Shown here: in pieces, positions 44,931 through 53,641 of the stretch
Position numbering within the stretch: the first letter of the stretch is position 1
Layout of the letters: every line of letters starts with the position of its first letter
From: Paenibacillus sp. FSL H7-0326
GTDB taxonomy: Bacteria; Bacillota; Bacilli; Paenibacillales; Paenibacillaceae
Length of the DNA stretch: 64,000 nucleotides
Direction of reading: 5' to 3'
Assembly: GCF_001955535.1 (NCBI RefSeq)
Contig: NZ_MPVN01000006.1
Location: 176,708 to 240,707 of the forward strand
Translations under genes and position numbers: made by a program
The notes under the pieces: model-generated
Databases searched by the model: none
The model's input: only the letters and a program-made list of their open reading frames with translations
What the model was told of the DNA's origin: nothing

Positions 44931-45965
44931 ATGTTAGGTGGCTTTACAAAAGATTTGGGGATTGACTTGGGAACGGCGAATACGCTCGTTTACGTACGGG
45001 GAAAAGGCATTGTGGTCAGAGAACCATCCGTTGTTGCATTACGTACAGATACACAGGTTATCGAAGCTGTCGGTGAGTCAGCCAAAAAAATGATCGGACG
45101 TACTCCTGGCAACATCCGTGCCATTAGACCGATGAAGGATGGAGTTATTGCGGATTTCGATACTACGGCAACGATGATTAAATATTTTATTCGCCAAGCT
45201 CAGAAGCAGCGTTCCTTCTTCCAGCGTCATCCGAACGTGATGGTATGTGTTCCTTCCGGCATTACGGCGGTAGAACAGCGTGCCGTAGAGGATGCTACGA
45301 AGCAGGCGGGAGCTAGAGAGGCATACACCATCGAGGAGCCGTTTGCTGCTGCGATTGGTGCAGATCTTCCTGTATGGGAGCCGACAGGCAGTATGGTCGT
45401 TGATATCGGCGGCGGTACAACAGAAGTTGCAGTGATCTCCCTTGGAGGCATCGTGACAAGCCGTTCGGTGCGTGTTGCCGGTGACGAGATGGACGAGTCC
45501 ATCATCCAGTACATCAAACGTCAATACAATCTGATGATCGGTGAAAGAACAGCGGAACAGCTCAAAATGGAAATTGGATCTGCACTTCCTCTGGAATCTG
45601 TAGAAACGATGGAAATTCGTGGACGTGACCTTGTTACTGGATTGCCGAAGACCATCACAATTACTTCAGATGAAATTAGTGAAGCACTTGCCGATACAGT
45701 GGGCTCTATTGTTGAAGCTGTTAAAGTAACCCTTGAGAAATGCCCGCCTGAGCTGGCTGCGGATATTATGGACCGTGGTATTGTGCTGACAGGAGGAGGA
45801 GCTCTTCTTCGTAACCTGGACAAGCTGCTTGCAGGCGAAACAGGAATGCCGGTCATCGTTGCTGAGAATCCGCTGGATTGTGTAGCCATTGGTACAGGCA
45901 AAGCGCTGGACAACATTCATTTGTTCAAATCTAGAAGCAGTGCTGCAATCAGATCTAAACGCTAA
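44931..45965 (+). CDS. mreB: Rod-shape-determining protein MreB
   Basis: The 344-residue actin homologue has phosphate loop 1 in DLGIDLGTANTLVYV, the second phosphate loop in MVVDIGGGTTEVAVISLGG and the adenosine motif in VLTGGGALLRNLD. The N-terminus MLGGFTKDLG is typical of Bacillus MreB. It forms membrane filaments that guide lateral cell-wall synthesis with MreC, MreD and RodA. AAAGGGAG precedes the ATG. A TATAAT box lies at 44856-44861 without a good -35. The next gene, mreC, is 253 bases away, unusually far. Confidence 0.96.
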   Translation: MLGGFTKDLGIDLGTANTLVYVRGKGIVVREPSVVALRTDTQVIEAVGESAKKMIGRTPGNIRAIRPMKDGVIADFDTTATMIKYFIRQAQKQRSFFQRHPNVMVCVPSGITAVEQRAVEDATKQAGAREAYTIEEPFAAAIGADLPVWEPTGSMVVDIGGGTTEVAVISLGGIVTSRSVRVAGDEMDESIIQYIKRQYNLMIGERTAEQLKMEIGSALPLESVETMEIRGRDLVTGLPKTITITSDEISEALADTVGSIVEAVKVTLEKCPPELAADIMDRGIVLTGGGALLRNLDKLLAGETGMPVIVAENPLDCVAIGTGKALDNIHLFKSRSSAAIRSKR

Positions 45966-46218
45966 AATACGAAACATTGAAAGTCACAGCTAAGCAGGCT
46001 GCATCCACCCGTGCTGGCCGCAAAGCGATAAGGCATAGCTGCATATGGAGATGCGGTTATGCCCAGATTTTTATGATGTTGCTACCTATGGGATAGTAAG
46101 TCAGTAGTTTAAGGTTCGCACAGCTATAGGACCACTACGCACTTGCTTTCCCTTTTTAAGTGAAGCTAATAATCGGCTTAGCATCATAACGAAATAAGGA
46201 TGTTAGAGGGTGTTGTAA
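45966..46218 (+). other. mreB-mreC intergenic region with strong hairpin and candidate promoter
   Basis: These 253 bases have no gene although they lie inside the mre cluster. Arms GGCATAGCTGCAT (46032-46044) and ATGCGGTTATGCC (46051-46063) form a 13-bp stem with two G-T pairs and the loop ATGGAG, without a T run. Smaller palindromes (CTAT-GGG-ATAG at 46086) follow. A promoter candidate is TTGCTT at 46143-46148 and TAATAA at 46167-46172, 18 bases apart. Roles are inferred only. Confidence 0.4.
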
Positions 46219-47085
46219 CTGTTTAAATGGTTAGGCAACAAGCGATTGTTTATTTTACTCGTTGGTATTATCATTTTTATCGCACTTATGGGTTTTACAG
46301 TAGGATCAAGAGCAGGCTTATCACTGCCCGAGAAGTTTACAAAAGATATGGTCGGTTTTGTACAGCAGGTATTCTACAAACCGACTTCCTATATTGCTGG
46401 GTTCTTCGAGGATATAGCTAATCTTAAATCGCTGCAGGAAGAGAATGAGATTCTGAAAACCTCAGTTGCACAGTATAAGCAAGAAGCGGTGAGATACGGT
46501 AATTTGGCAGAAACGAATCAGCGTCTGCAGGAGAATCTTGATTTCACTGAGGAGCAAAAGAACAGACATAATTACAAGCTGCGGACAGCCCAAGTCATCA
46601 GTGTGAACTCGGATCCGAACAACAGAGTTCTGAATATTGATATTGGAGAGAATGCGGGGCTGAAGGTCGGGATGGCCGTAACGACGCTGGACGGGCTGGC
46701 AGGAACCATCAGCCATGTCAGCAACTTTACTTCTACGGTCACACTGCTAACAGCGCTGGATCCAAGCTCAAGCGACGCTAATGCTATTGCAGCTACCGTT
46801 GTAGGTAAAGAAAATGATACTTTCGGTATGATCGAGAAGTATAACCCGCAAACAGGTTATCTGGAAATGACGAAAATCAGCGAAAATTCCAAGATTGCCA
46901 AAAATGATGTCGTCATGTCCTCAGGAATTATCGAAGGATTTCCGAAATATATGATTATAGGGACAGTCAAAGAGATTAAGGAAAGTGAATTCGGGCTTGC
47001 ACAAGTCGCCTATATTGAGCCGGCAGCGAACTTTACGGACTGGAAAGAAGTCTTCGTTGTCATTCCACCGGAGGTAACTCCATAG
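46219..47085 (+). CDS. mreC: Rod-shape-determining protein MreC
   Basis: The protein of about 288 residues has an N-terminal membrane anchor (RLFILLVGIIIFIALMGFTV), a coiled coil (about 65-105, LKSLQEENEILKTSVAQYKQ) and a beta-rich C-terminal domain with VGMAVTTLDGLAG and DVVMSSGIIEGFPKYMIIGT. MreC links MreB/MreD to the wall synthesis machinery. No ATG, GTG or TTG with a ribosome site exists: AGAGGG is 8 bases before a CTG at 46219, giving xFKWLGNKRLFILL, the usual Paenibacillus-like start; a TTG at 46246 would cut into the membrane segment. Start by CTG is therefore proposed. Its stop overlaps mreD. Confidence 0.9.
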   Translation: MFKWLGNKRLFILLVGIIIFIALMGFTVGSRAGLSLPEKFTKDMVGFVQQVFYKPTSYIAGFFEDIANLKSLQEENEILKTSVAQYKQEAVRYGNLAETNQRLQENLDFTEEQKNRHNYKLRTAQVISVNSDPNNRVLNIDIGENAGLKVGMAVTTLDGLAGTISHVSNFTSTVTLLTALDPSSSDANAIAATVVGKENDTFGMIEKYNPQTGYLEMTKISENSKIAKNDVVMSSGIIEGFPKYMIIGTVKEIKESEFGLAQVAYIEPAANFTDWKEVFVVIPPEVTP

Positions 47086-47618
47086 TGGCCGGGCGGAAGC
47101 AGTTGCTGATCATTCTGTTGTTTGTGCTCTTTATTATTGAAGGGACTGTCGTGCCTTGGATTATCCCGGACAGCTGGCTTCCTCGAATTGGACACAACTT
47201 CGTGTTTATCGCCATTCTGTTTGTTACGGTATACTATCATCGTCATTCGGCTCTCGTACTGGGTATTATATTTGGTCTGCTTCATGATGTGGTCTACTAC
47301 GGCCATATGATTGGTCCGTATTCTTTTGCGATGGGGCTGACAGCCTATCTGATCGGCTTGTTCTTCAAATCCCCAAGAGCGACGATGCCGGTCATGATGA
47401 TGATGGTGATTCTGGGGAGTCTGCTGTTCGATTCTATTCTCTTTTTCACCTATAAGTTATTCCGGCTTAATCAGGAATCTTACAATTGGGCACTGCTGGA
47501 GTATATGATTCCAACCGTGTTTATTCATTTTATATTTGCATTAATTATTTATGTTCCGCTACGAAAACAGCTTGATCGACTAACACGGCGTAGAGTAACG
47601 AAGAAGGATAAAGTGTAA
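47085..47618 (+). CDS. mreD: Rod-shape-determining protein MreD
   Basis: The 177-residue protein is an integral membrane protein with five or so hydrophobic segments (LLIILLFVLFIIEGTVVPWI first). The motif FGLLHDVVYYGHMIGPYSFAMGL in the middle is typical of MreD. It works in the elongation complex with MreC and RodA. The GTG start at 47085 shares its G with the mreC stop (TAGTG), and GGAGG lies 10 bases upstream, so translation is coupled. Confidence 0.93.
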   Translation: MAGRKQLLIILLFVLFIIEGTVVPWIIPDSWLPRIGHNFVFIAILFVTVYYHRHSALVLGIIFGLLHDVVYYGHMIGPYSFAMGLTAYLIGLFFKSPRATMPVMMMMVILGSLLFDSILFFTYKLFRLNQESYNWALLEYMIPTVFIHFIFALIIYVPLRKQLDRLTRRRVTKKDKV

Positions 47619-47697
47619 TAATATCTAACGCTTTTCAGGCAAAAAGAAGGAACTGCTGCGCTTCGGCACGAATGTTTGAGATGGGAGGGACAGGCTT

Positions 47698-48360
47698 ATG
47701 ACAGTAAAATCGAATCATGTGACGATCAAAGGCATCAAAGACGGCCTGGTATTCCTGATGGATGACGAGTGTGATTTGGAGGAACTGCTGAGCGAGCTTC
47801 GCTTTAAGCTTGAACATAGCCATCAAAATATATTGTCCGGTCCCATTATTCATGTCGACGTAAAGCTTGGATCTCGAATTGTGACCGAAGAGCAGAAAGA
47901 AGAAATTCTTCATATTTTGAAGCAAAAAGGCAATTTGCTCATACGTTCCATTGAATCCCCGGATGCTGAAACCGATGAGAACAAGGCTTCGGCTCTGACC
48001 ACCATTACCGGTATTGTGCGTTCCGGTCAAGTGCTTCAACATGAAGGAAACCTGCTGCTGCTTGGTGATGTCAATCCTGGTGGAAGTGTCAGCTGCACGG
48101 GTAATATTTATATTATGGGTGCACTTCGCGGAATGGCACATGCGGGAAACAAGGGCAATGAGGATGCTATTATATGTGCATCTTATTTTGCGCCGACGCA
48201 GCTTCGAATCGCGGAAGTTATCAGCCGTCCTCCGGATGAATGGGAGCAAAGAGAAGCAGGGATGGAGTTTGCTTACTTGCAGAACGGACACATGCAGATC
48301 GACAAAACGAGCAATATCGTTCGGTTGCACCGTGATTTTAACGTGTTTAAAGGGGTGTAG
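47698..48360 (+). CDS. minC: Septum site-determining protein MinC
   Basis: The 220-residue protein has the MinC N-domain (about 1-100, VTIKGIKDGLVFLMDDE) that blocks FtsZ polymerisation and the C-terminal beta-helix domain (about 110-210) with the repeats SGQVLQHEGNLLLLGDVNPG and GNIYIMGALRGMAHAG, which binds MinD. GGGAGGG precedes the ATG. It is followed after 5 bases by minD, the partner gene. Confidence 0.94.
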   Translation: MTVKSNHVTIKGIKDGLVFLMDDECDLEELLSELRFKLEHSHQNILSGPIIHVDVKLGSRIVTEEQKEEILHILKQKGNLLIRSIESPDAETDENKASALTTITGIVRSGQVLQHEGNLLLLGDVNPGGSVSCTGNIYIMGALRGMAHAGNKGNEDAIICASYFAPTQLRIAEVISRPPDEWEQREAGMEFAYLQNGHMQIDKTSNIVRLHRDFNVFKGV

Positions 48361-48365
48361 CATAC

Positions 48366-49160
48366 ATGGGAGAGGCGATTGTTGTCACTTCAGGAAAAGG
48401 CGGTGTCGGCAAAACAACCACATCTGCCAACATTGGCACTGCACTTGCGCTGCTTGGTAAAAAAGTATGTCTGGTTGATACAGACATTGGCCTTCGAAAT
48501 CTGGATGTCGTTATGGGACTCGAGAATCGAATCATCTACGATCTGGTGGATGTAGCAGAAGGCAGATGCCGATTGAACCAAGCTTTGGTCAAAGACAAGC
48601 GCTTTGATGAATTATATATGCTGCCAGCCGCGCAGACAAAAGATAAAAACTCGGTTACACCTGATCAGGTAAAGGATATTGTGCTGGAGCTCAAAAAAGA
48701 TTTTGAGTATGTTATTATCGACTGTCCTGCCGGTATTGAGCAAGGGTTTAAGAACGCCATTGCTGGTGCCGATCAGGCCATTGTTGTAACTACACCAGAG
48801 AATGCTGCAGTTCGTGATGCGGACCGTGTAATCGGGCTGCTCGAAAGCTCGCATGTCGGATCTCCAAAGCTGGTCGTTAACCGGATTCGGAATAATATGG
48901 TCAAAACCGGCGATATGCTGGATATCGATAGTATTTTACAAGTGCTGAATATCGATCTTATTGGGATTGTTCCCGATGATGAGCTTGTTATCAAAGCAGC
49001 CAATTCTGGTGAACCTACCGTGATGAATCCGAACTCGCAAGCTGCCATGGCCTATCGTAATATCGCAAGACGTATTCTTGGCGATACGGTGCCGCTTATG
49101 CTGCTTGATCAAAAGAAAGGTGTCTTTACACGGTTTAAGAAGTTTTTCGGAATGGGTTGA
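48366..49160 (+). CDS. minD: Septum site-determining ATPase MinD
   Basis: The 264-residue protein is a deviant Walker ATPase (SGKGGVGKTTTSANIG) with switch I DTDIGLRNLD and switch II DCPAGIEQGF. The C-terminal GVFTRFKKFFGMG is an amphipathic membrane-targeting helix. MinD recruits MinC to the membrane near poles so that FtsZ rings form at mid-cell. In Bacillus-type cells DivIVA, not MinE, positions it; neither gene is in the window. Its start is 5 bases after minC. Confidence 0.96.
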   Translation: MGEAIVVTSGKGGVGKTTTSANIGTALALLGKKVCLVDTDIGLRNLDVVMGLENRIIYDLVDVAEGRCRLNQALVKDKRFDELYMLPAAQTKDKNSVTPDQVKDIVLELKKDFEYVIIDCPAGIEQGFKNAIAGADQAIVVTTPENAAVRDADRVIGLLESSHVGSPKLVVNRIRNNMVKTGDMLDIDSILQVLNIDLIGIVPDDELVIKAANSGEPTVMNPNSQAAMAYRNIARRILGDTVPLMLLDQKKGVFTRFKKFFGMG

Positions 49161-49166
49161 TGCAAT

Positions 49167-50348
49167 TTGCTTCGCAAATGGAAAGAGCTGGACTGGCCGC
49201 TAATGGCAGTTCTCGTTTTATTTATGCTGGTAAGTACGATGGTTGTACATAGTGCCATTATTCCAACACCCGAATTTGAGGGTTATGATATTAGGACAGC
49301 GCTCTTTTACATCCTAGGCTTCATTATTGTGCTGGGTATCGCGTTGGTCGATTATCGGGCACTGCTAAAGTATAGCTTCGTTATATACGGTATAGGCTTG
49401 ATTATGATCATTCTCCTGTTCTTTATTGGAGCCGAAGTGAATGGTGCGAAGAGCTGGTTCAAGCTGCCGGGAGGATTACTGTTCCAGCCCGCCGAATTGG
49501 TCAAGCTGGTGCTTATTCTCGTCTGTGCATACATGCTCGGCAAGCGTGGTGGAGAGCCGCTGAGATTCAGGACGGATATTATTCCAGCCGCTCTCATTGT
49601 CCTCGTTCCTTTTGTGCTCGTGCTGATTCAGCCGGATTTGGGAAATGCCATCATTTATTTGGTTGTATTTGTCGGGATGCTGTGGATTGCGGGAACGAGG
49701 TATAAGCATGTGTTGATTGGCATTACGACAGTGCTTGCCGCACTGATCCTATTTGTCACCTTGTTTAATACCTTTAATGATCAGATCAGAGCAACGCTTG
49801 AGGAACAGAATCGCTTGCACTGGTATCAGCGTATCAATACCTTTCTCAATCCGGGAGAAGCTTCGAGTGATGATAGACATCAATCCAGCTATGCCATCAT
49901 TGCGATTGGCACCGGCGGACTGGCGGGGGATGGCTTTAAACAGGGTGAACTCAAGAACAATCATTTTATCCCGTATCCCTATTCGGACTCCATATTTGTG
50001 GTCATTGGTGAAGAGTTTGGATTTTTGGGAAGTGCGTTTGTTCTGCTCATGTATTTTGCGCTGATCTATCGTTTGGTCCGCATCGCAGCAGCTTGTTATG
50101 ATAAACGAGGAGCCTATATTATTATTGGGATTGCCACGATGTTTATTTTTCAGGTATATGAAAATGTAGGTATGATGGTAGGCCTAATGCCGATTACAGG
50201 CATCACACTGCCCTTTATTAGCTACGGCGGGACATCCCTTCTCATCAATATGCTCAGTATCGGAATTGTCATGAGCATTAAGCTGCATCAGGATAAATAC
50301 GATCTGCAAAATAACGAAACCACAACGACAACAGCACCTGGGCTTTAG
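49167..50348 (+). CDS. rodA: SEDS-family peptidoglycan polymerase, RodA type
   Basis: The 393-residue protein has about ten membrane segments and the SEDS family motifs GAKSWFKLPGGLLFQPAELVK, LIQPDLGNAIIY, and GITLPFISYGGTSLLINML near the end. SEDS proteins polymerise glycan strands; the mre neighbourhood argues for RodA (elongation) rather than FtsW or SpoVE. The start is TTG at 49167, 6 bases after the minD stop, with only a weak ribosome site, so translation is probably coupled. In B. subtilis no such gene lies between minD and spoIVFA. Confidence 0.9.
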   Translation: MLRKWKELDWPLMAVLVLFMLVSTMVVHSAIIPTPEFEGYDIRTALFYILGFIIVLGIALVDYRALLKYSFVIYGIGLIMIILLFFIGAEVNGAKSWFKLPGGLLFQPAELVKLVLILVCAYMLGKRGGEPLRFRTDIIPAALIVLVPFVLVLIQPDLGNAIIYLVVFVGMLWIAGTRYKHVLIGITTVLAALILFVTLFNTFNDQIRATLEEQNRLHWYQRINTFLNPGEASSDDRHQSSYAIIAIGTGGLAGDGFKQGELKNNHFIPYPYSDSIFVVIGEEFGFLGSAFVLLMYFALIYRLVRIAAACYDKRGAYIIIGIATMFIFQVYENVGMMVGLMPITGITLPFISYGGTSLLINMLSIGIVMSIKLHQDKYDLQNNETTTTTAPGL

Positions 50349-50367
50349 AGCTCATGGTGCTTTTTTT
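50333..50367 (+). terminator. Intrinsic terminator overlapping the end of rodA
   Basis: AGCACC pairs with GGTGCT and TGGGCT with AGCTCA around TTAG, and seven T follow. The 5' arm includes the last codons of rodA. Confidence 0.75.
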
Positions 50368-50389
50368 GTATATACGCTCGAAGGCTTGT

Positions 50390-50418
50390 TCATAATTGCT
50401 CGTCCCTATTCATAAGAT
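50390..50418 (+). promoter_or_regulatory. Candidate sigma-E promoter of spoIVFA-spoIVFB
   Basis: TCATAATT and CATAAGAT, 13 bases apart, resemble the sigma-E boxes. It lies after the rodA terminator and 40 bases before spoIVFA, a known sigma-E target in B. subtilis. Confidence 0.35.
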
Positions 50419-50458
50419 GTAACAGTTAGAGTGAATCCTCACAAGGAGGACAAAAGGG

Positions 50459-51361
50459 ATGAACATTAAAGCCAATATTAAACAGCGGAGACAGGAACGG
50501 ATCAGACAGCTTCTTGATGTCGAAGCTACCCACGAGAAACAGAGCTTAAAGACCATAGAACATGTACGGCCTATAGACAGGAGAAGGGTGCCGCAGGCAG
50601 AACAGCATCCTCCCTTTTTTCAATCGGTTGATGAAGCAGATATAAATACAGCTGAGCGAGATCCTGAGCTGTTGTGGAAGAAGGATCGCAGAAGATGGGC
50701 AGAGGATGACAACACTTATTTCGATGGCTCTGATCCTCAGCCGCGTTTTCTAAACGGACTGCTTAAGCGGATTGTAATCAGCGGCATATTATTTGGTGCG
50801 ATCTGGGGCGCGTTTCAGTGGGATGCTCCTTTTTTGGAAAGAGCCAAGTTTTTTGTGGCAGACAGCCTGCATCAGGAAATGGATTTTCAAGCAGCGGCAG
50901 CCTGGTACACAGACCATTTTGGCAGCACGCCTTCCTTTTTGCCGATCTTTCAAAATGATGGCGCTTCTCCACTGAAAGTGACAGCTTCCCGCAAATTGTC
51001 TCCTCCCATTGCAGGTACAATCGCTCAGCCCTTTGCTATAACGATGGAAGGGGTGGAGATTGTACCCAATTCTGAGGGTGGAGGCGTTTTTCAAGTTGAC
51101 AGTATTGATGCAGGACGAGTTATCCAGGTCATTAACAACCCTGAGACAGGTACGACGGTAGTTGTTCAGCATACGGGCGGGCTTACAGGCATCTACGGAC
51201 GTCTTGCAGAAACCAAGCTGGAGACAGGCTCCTGGGTTGAAGAAGGCGGGAAGATCGGTCAGATCCCAGCAGGCACATTAGAGCATGATCAGACTTTGTA
51301 CTTTGCAGTAAAGGATGGGGACACCTATATTGATCCAGCGGAAGTGATTGCTTTTGATTAA
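50459..51361 (+). CDS. spoIVFA: Stage IV sporulation protein FA (M23-like)
   Basis: The 300-residue protein has a charged N-terminal cytoplasmic region (IKQRRQERIRQLLDVEA), one membrane segment (about 101-120, IVISGILFGAIWGAF) and an extracytoplasmic M23-like domain (about 175-295) with GTTVVVQHTGGLTGIYGRL. The metal ligands of true LytM peptidases (HxxxD and HxH) are not seen, so it is a structural, not catalytic, version, as in B. subtilis, where SpoIVFA holds SpoIVFB inactive until SpoIVB cleaves it. AAGGAGG precedes the ATG. The 3' end overlaps spoIVFB. Confidence 0.9.
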   Translation: MNIKANIKQRRQERIRQLLDVEATHEKQSLKTIEHVRPIDRRRVPQAEQHPPFFQSVDEADINTAERDPELLWKKDRRRWAEDDNTYFDGSDPQPRFLNGLLKRIVISGILFGAIWGAFQWDAPFLERAKFFVADSLHQEMDFQAAAAWYTDHFGSTPSFLPIFQNDGASPLKVTASRKLSPPIAGTIAQPFAITMEGVEIVPNSEGGGVFQVDSIDAGRVIQVINNPETGTTVVVQHTGGLTGIYGRLAETKLETGSWVEEGGKIGQIPAGTLEHDQTLYFAVKDGDTYIDPAEVIAFD

Positions 51362-52205
51362 TGTAATGGGGATCCGGCTATCCCTGCATCCGGTATTTGT
51401 TCTTGTCATGATGCTCTCTGTAGTAACAGGTCGATTTATTGAGCTGTTAACGTTATTCGCCATCGTATTTATTCATGAGCTCGGTCATGCAAGCTGCGCT
51501 TTATTACTAGGGATTCGGGTTACCTCCATTCAAATGCTTCCTTTTGGGGGAGTTGCAACGATTGAGGATCGGGGAGATTTGACGGCCAGAAAAGAAATCC
51601 TGATATCACTTGCGGGCCCCCTCCAAAATGTAATGATGATTGCGGCAGCTTATGCCATGAACGCCACAGGTATGTGGGATGGACAGTTTTTGCGTTATTT
51701 TATCTCCTCTAACATAATCATTGCTTTATTTAACTTGCTGCCGATTCTGCCATTGGATGGCGGGAAGATCATACAAGCCTTGCTGAGTATCTTTCTTCCT
51801 TATCACAGGACACTTCTCGTTACTTATAAAATAAGTATCATTTTCAGTGCAATGATGCTGACCTATGCATGTTTGCCGCTAATACGGGGACAGGAAATGG
51901 TTGATCTCAACGCAGCTATGATGGGCTCTTTTCTCCTATATTCCAACATCGTGGATTTTCGGAATATCCCTTATCGATTCGTGCGCTTTTTGATGAACAG
52001 GGATATTCTTTTTTCGGCCCATGCCTCTTCCGGGAGCTTGGCTCAGCCAATAATTTCGATGCCAGCGAAACCTTTGGACAATATCTTGCGTTTATTTAAG
52101 AGAGAGAAATATCATATGATATACGTGATGGACAAGCATGGGAATATTGTTGGCGTTCTGCCAGAGCAGCGCATAATCAAGTCGTATTTTGATAAAAGAA
52201 CGTAA
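51354..52205 (+). CDS. spoIVFB: Stage IV sporulation protein FB, intramembrane metalloprotease
   Basis: The protein of about 283 residues has six or so membrane segments, the site-2 protease zinc motif HELGH near residue 41 in AIVFIHELGHASCALL, and the third ligand in LLPILPLDGGKII. The C-terminal 60 residues look like a CBS domain (AQPIISMPAKPLDNILRLFK), which senses ATP in the B. subtilis enzyme. It cleaves pro-sigma-K in the mother cell. TTG at 51354 has GGAAG 8 bases upstream; TTG 51348 and ATG 51366 are alternatives. It overlaps spoIVFA by 8 bases. Confidence 0.93.
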   Translation: MINVMGIRLSLHPVFVLVMMLSVVTGRFIELLTLFAIVFIHELGHASCALLLGIRVTSIQMLPFGGVATIEDRGDLTARKEILISLAGPLQNVMMIAAAYAMNATGMWDGQFLRYFISSNIIIALFNLLPILPLDGGKIIQALLSIFLPYHRTLLVTYKISIIFSAMMLTYACLPLIRGQEMVDLNAAMMGSFLLYSNIVDFRNIPYRFVRFLMNRDILFSAHASSGSLAQPIISMPAKPLDNILRLFKREKYHMIYVMDKHGNIVGVLPEQRIIKSYFDKRT

Positions 52206-52275
52206 TTTACAAAATAGGAGAGCGCAAACGAATGCCACTATCTTCTCTCTAAAAGAGTACTCTAGAGGTGAAGCC

Positions 52276-53466
52276 ATGAAGCAAACGATTGTGAACTGTG
52301 AACCAAATCTGATTCGAATGGCTCTTCTGGAGGAAGGTAAAGTAGTTGAATATGCAGCGGAACGGGCGGGTGAAAGGGGACTGCTCGGTTCCTTTTTTAA
52401 GGGACGTGTAGTCAATGTGCTTCCAGGTATGCAGGCTGCGTTTGTTGATATCGGGCAAAAGAAAAATGCCTTTTTATATATCGATGATGTACTGCATCCC
52501 AACCTGGACAAGCAGCCTAAGATCAAGCCAGCCATTACAGAGCTACTTTACGTGGGTCAGGATATTATCGTTCAGGTGTTCAAGGAGCCTGTGGGCGGAA
52601 AAGGGGCAAGAGTAACAACACACTATGCATTGCCCGGGCGCTGGATCGTTTATATGCCTACGGCAGGATATATAGCGGTATCCAAGAAAATTGCAAAAGA
52701 AGGTGAGCGATCTCGTCTCAAAAGTATTGCTGAACGTTGTAAACGGGATGAAGAGGGGATGATAATAAGAACGGTTTCTGAGCATGAAAGTTTGGAAGCC
52801 ATTGAAGGTGATGTCATTCAGCTGCGCAAGGTATGGCAGAGGATTGAACAAAAAGCCAGCATGAACAATGCTCCGCGGCTGCTGCATCAGGATCTCAGCA
52901 TTCTGCAAAGATTCATTCGGGACAGTTATACGGCTCATAGTGATGAATTTGTAATTGATAACGAGCATCAGGCCAGAGAAGCCAAGCAGTTCTATCAGGA
53001 TGTTGCTTTTAATGGAGTGCCTCATTTTCATATTTATCGCGGGGATAAGCCTGTTTTTGAAGCGTATGGAGTTCAGGAGCAGCTGGTAAGAGACTTCAAG
53101 AGAAAAGTGTGGCTTGAAGGTGGCGGTTATGTCGTCATTGATCATACCGAAGCTCTGACCGTCATCGATGTCAACACGGGTAAGTATATAGGTGGTCGAA
53201 ACCTGGAAGAAACGGTAACGAAAACGAATATTCAAGCAGCGATTGAAATCGCCAGACTGATCAGACTTCGAGATATCGGAGGAATTATCATTATTGATTT
53301 TATTGATATGGAGTTTGATCGTCATCGGGATGAGGTTATGCTTACACTGGAGCGAGAGCTGCAGAAGGATCGCACCAAATCTCACGTGGTAGGATGGACA
53401 AGGCTTGGTCTGCTGGAGCTGACCCGCAAGAAGGTAAGGGAAGAGAGCAGCCTGTTGCTGGAGTGA
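52276..53466 (+). CDS. Ribonuclease E/G family protein
   Basis: The protein of about 396 residues has an S1 RNA-binding domain (about 35-115, GSFFKGRVVNVLPGMQAAFV), a 5'-sensor/RNase H-like region and the DNase I-like catalytic domain, with the two metal-binding Asp in VIDVNTGKY and IIIIDFIDME. It ends LTRKKVREESSLLLE, just where family members usually continue into a zinc-link CPxC motif, which is absent. RNase E/G enzymes cut single-stranded RNA. B. subtilis lacks one. AGAGGTGAAG marks the ATG at 52276; the longer open frame is not used. It precedes rplU, the position seen in many bacteria. Confidence 0.9.
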   Translation: MKQTIVNCEPNLIRMALLEEGKVVEYAAERAGERGLLGSFFKGRVVNVLPGMQAAFVDIGQKKNAFLYIDDVLHPNLDKQPKIKPAITELLYVGQDIIVQVFKEPVGGKGARVTTHYALPGRWIVYMPTAGYIAVSKKIAKEGERSRLKSIAERCKRDEEGMIIRTVSEHESLEAIEGDVIQLRKVWQRIEQKASMNNAPRLLHQDLSILQRFIRDSYTAHSDEFVIDNEHQAREAKQFYQDVAFNGVPHFHIYRGDKPVFEAYGVQEQLVRDFKRKVWLEGGGYVVIDHTEALTVIDVNTGKYIGGRNLEETVTKTNIQAAIEIARLIRLRDIGGIIIIDFIDMEFDRHRDEVMLTLERELQKDRTKSHVVGWTRLGLLELTRKKVREESSLLLE

Positions 53467-53480
53467 TTATTGCAAAATGA

Positions 53481-53509
53481 TTGATTTCAGAATAGACTCA
53501 TGATATAAT
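53481..53509 (+). promoter_or_regulatory. Promoter of the rplU operon
   Basis: TTGATT and a perfect TATAAT are 17 bases apart, about 130 bases before rplU. Confidence 0.7.
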
Positions 53510-53641
53510 CTTCAGGTATGTGTCTAGTATTAAGTTGCTGCACATGCTGTAACCGCTCCGATCGGGTTCTGAAGCATTCTGTTTTTTTGAGGCAGGATCA
53601 CCTGGATTAGGCGAGTCTGAGACATGAGGAGGTGCAAGCAA
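53510..53641 (+). promoter_or_regulatory. L21 leader with attenuator-like hairpin
   Basis: The leader includes ATGCT..AACC (53544-53554) pairing with GGTT..AGCAT (53565-53577), followed by a run of seven T at 53582-53588, so it can act as a terminator before rplU. A downstream GAGGAGGTG ribosome site follows. Position and features fit the known L21 leader family of Bacillota, in which L21 is thought to repress its own operon. Confidence 0.6.

Noticed and set aside
45980..46065. Cyclic-di-GMP (GEMM) riboswitch upstream of mreC
   Set aside because: A CGCAAAGC string resembles the core, but the GGCAAACC/GGTTGCC elements and their spacing are missing.
53466..53510. Frameshift restoring a zinc-link in the RNase E/G gene
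   Set aside because: No frame downstream encodes a CPxC-type segment before the rplU promoter.
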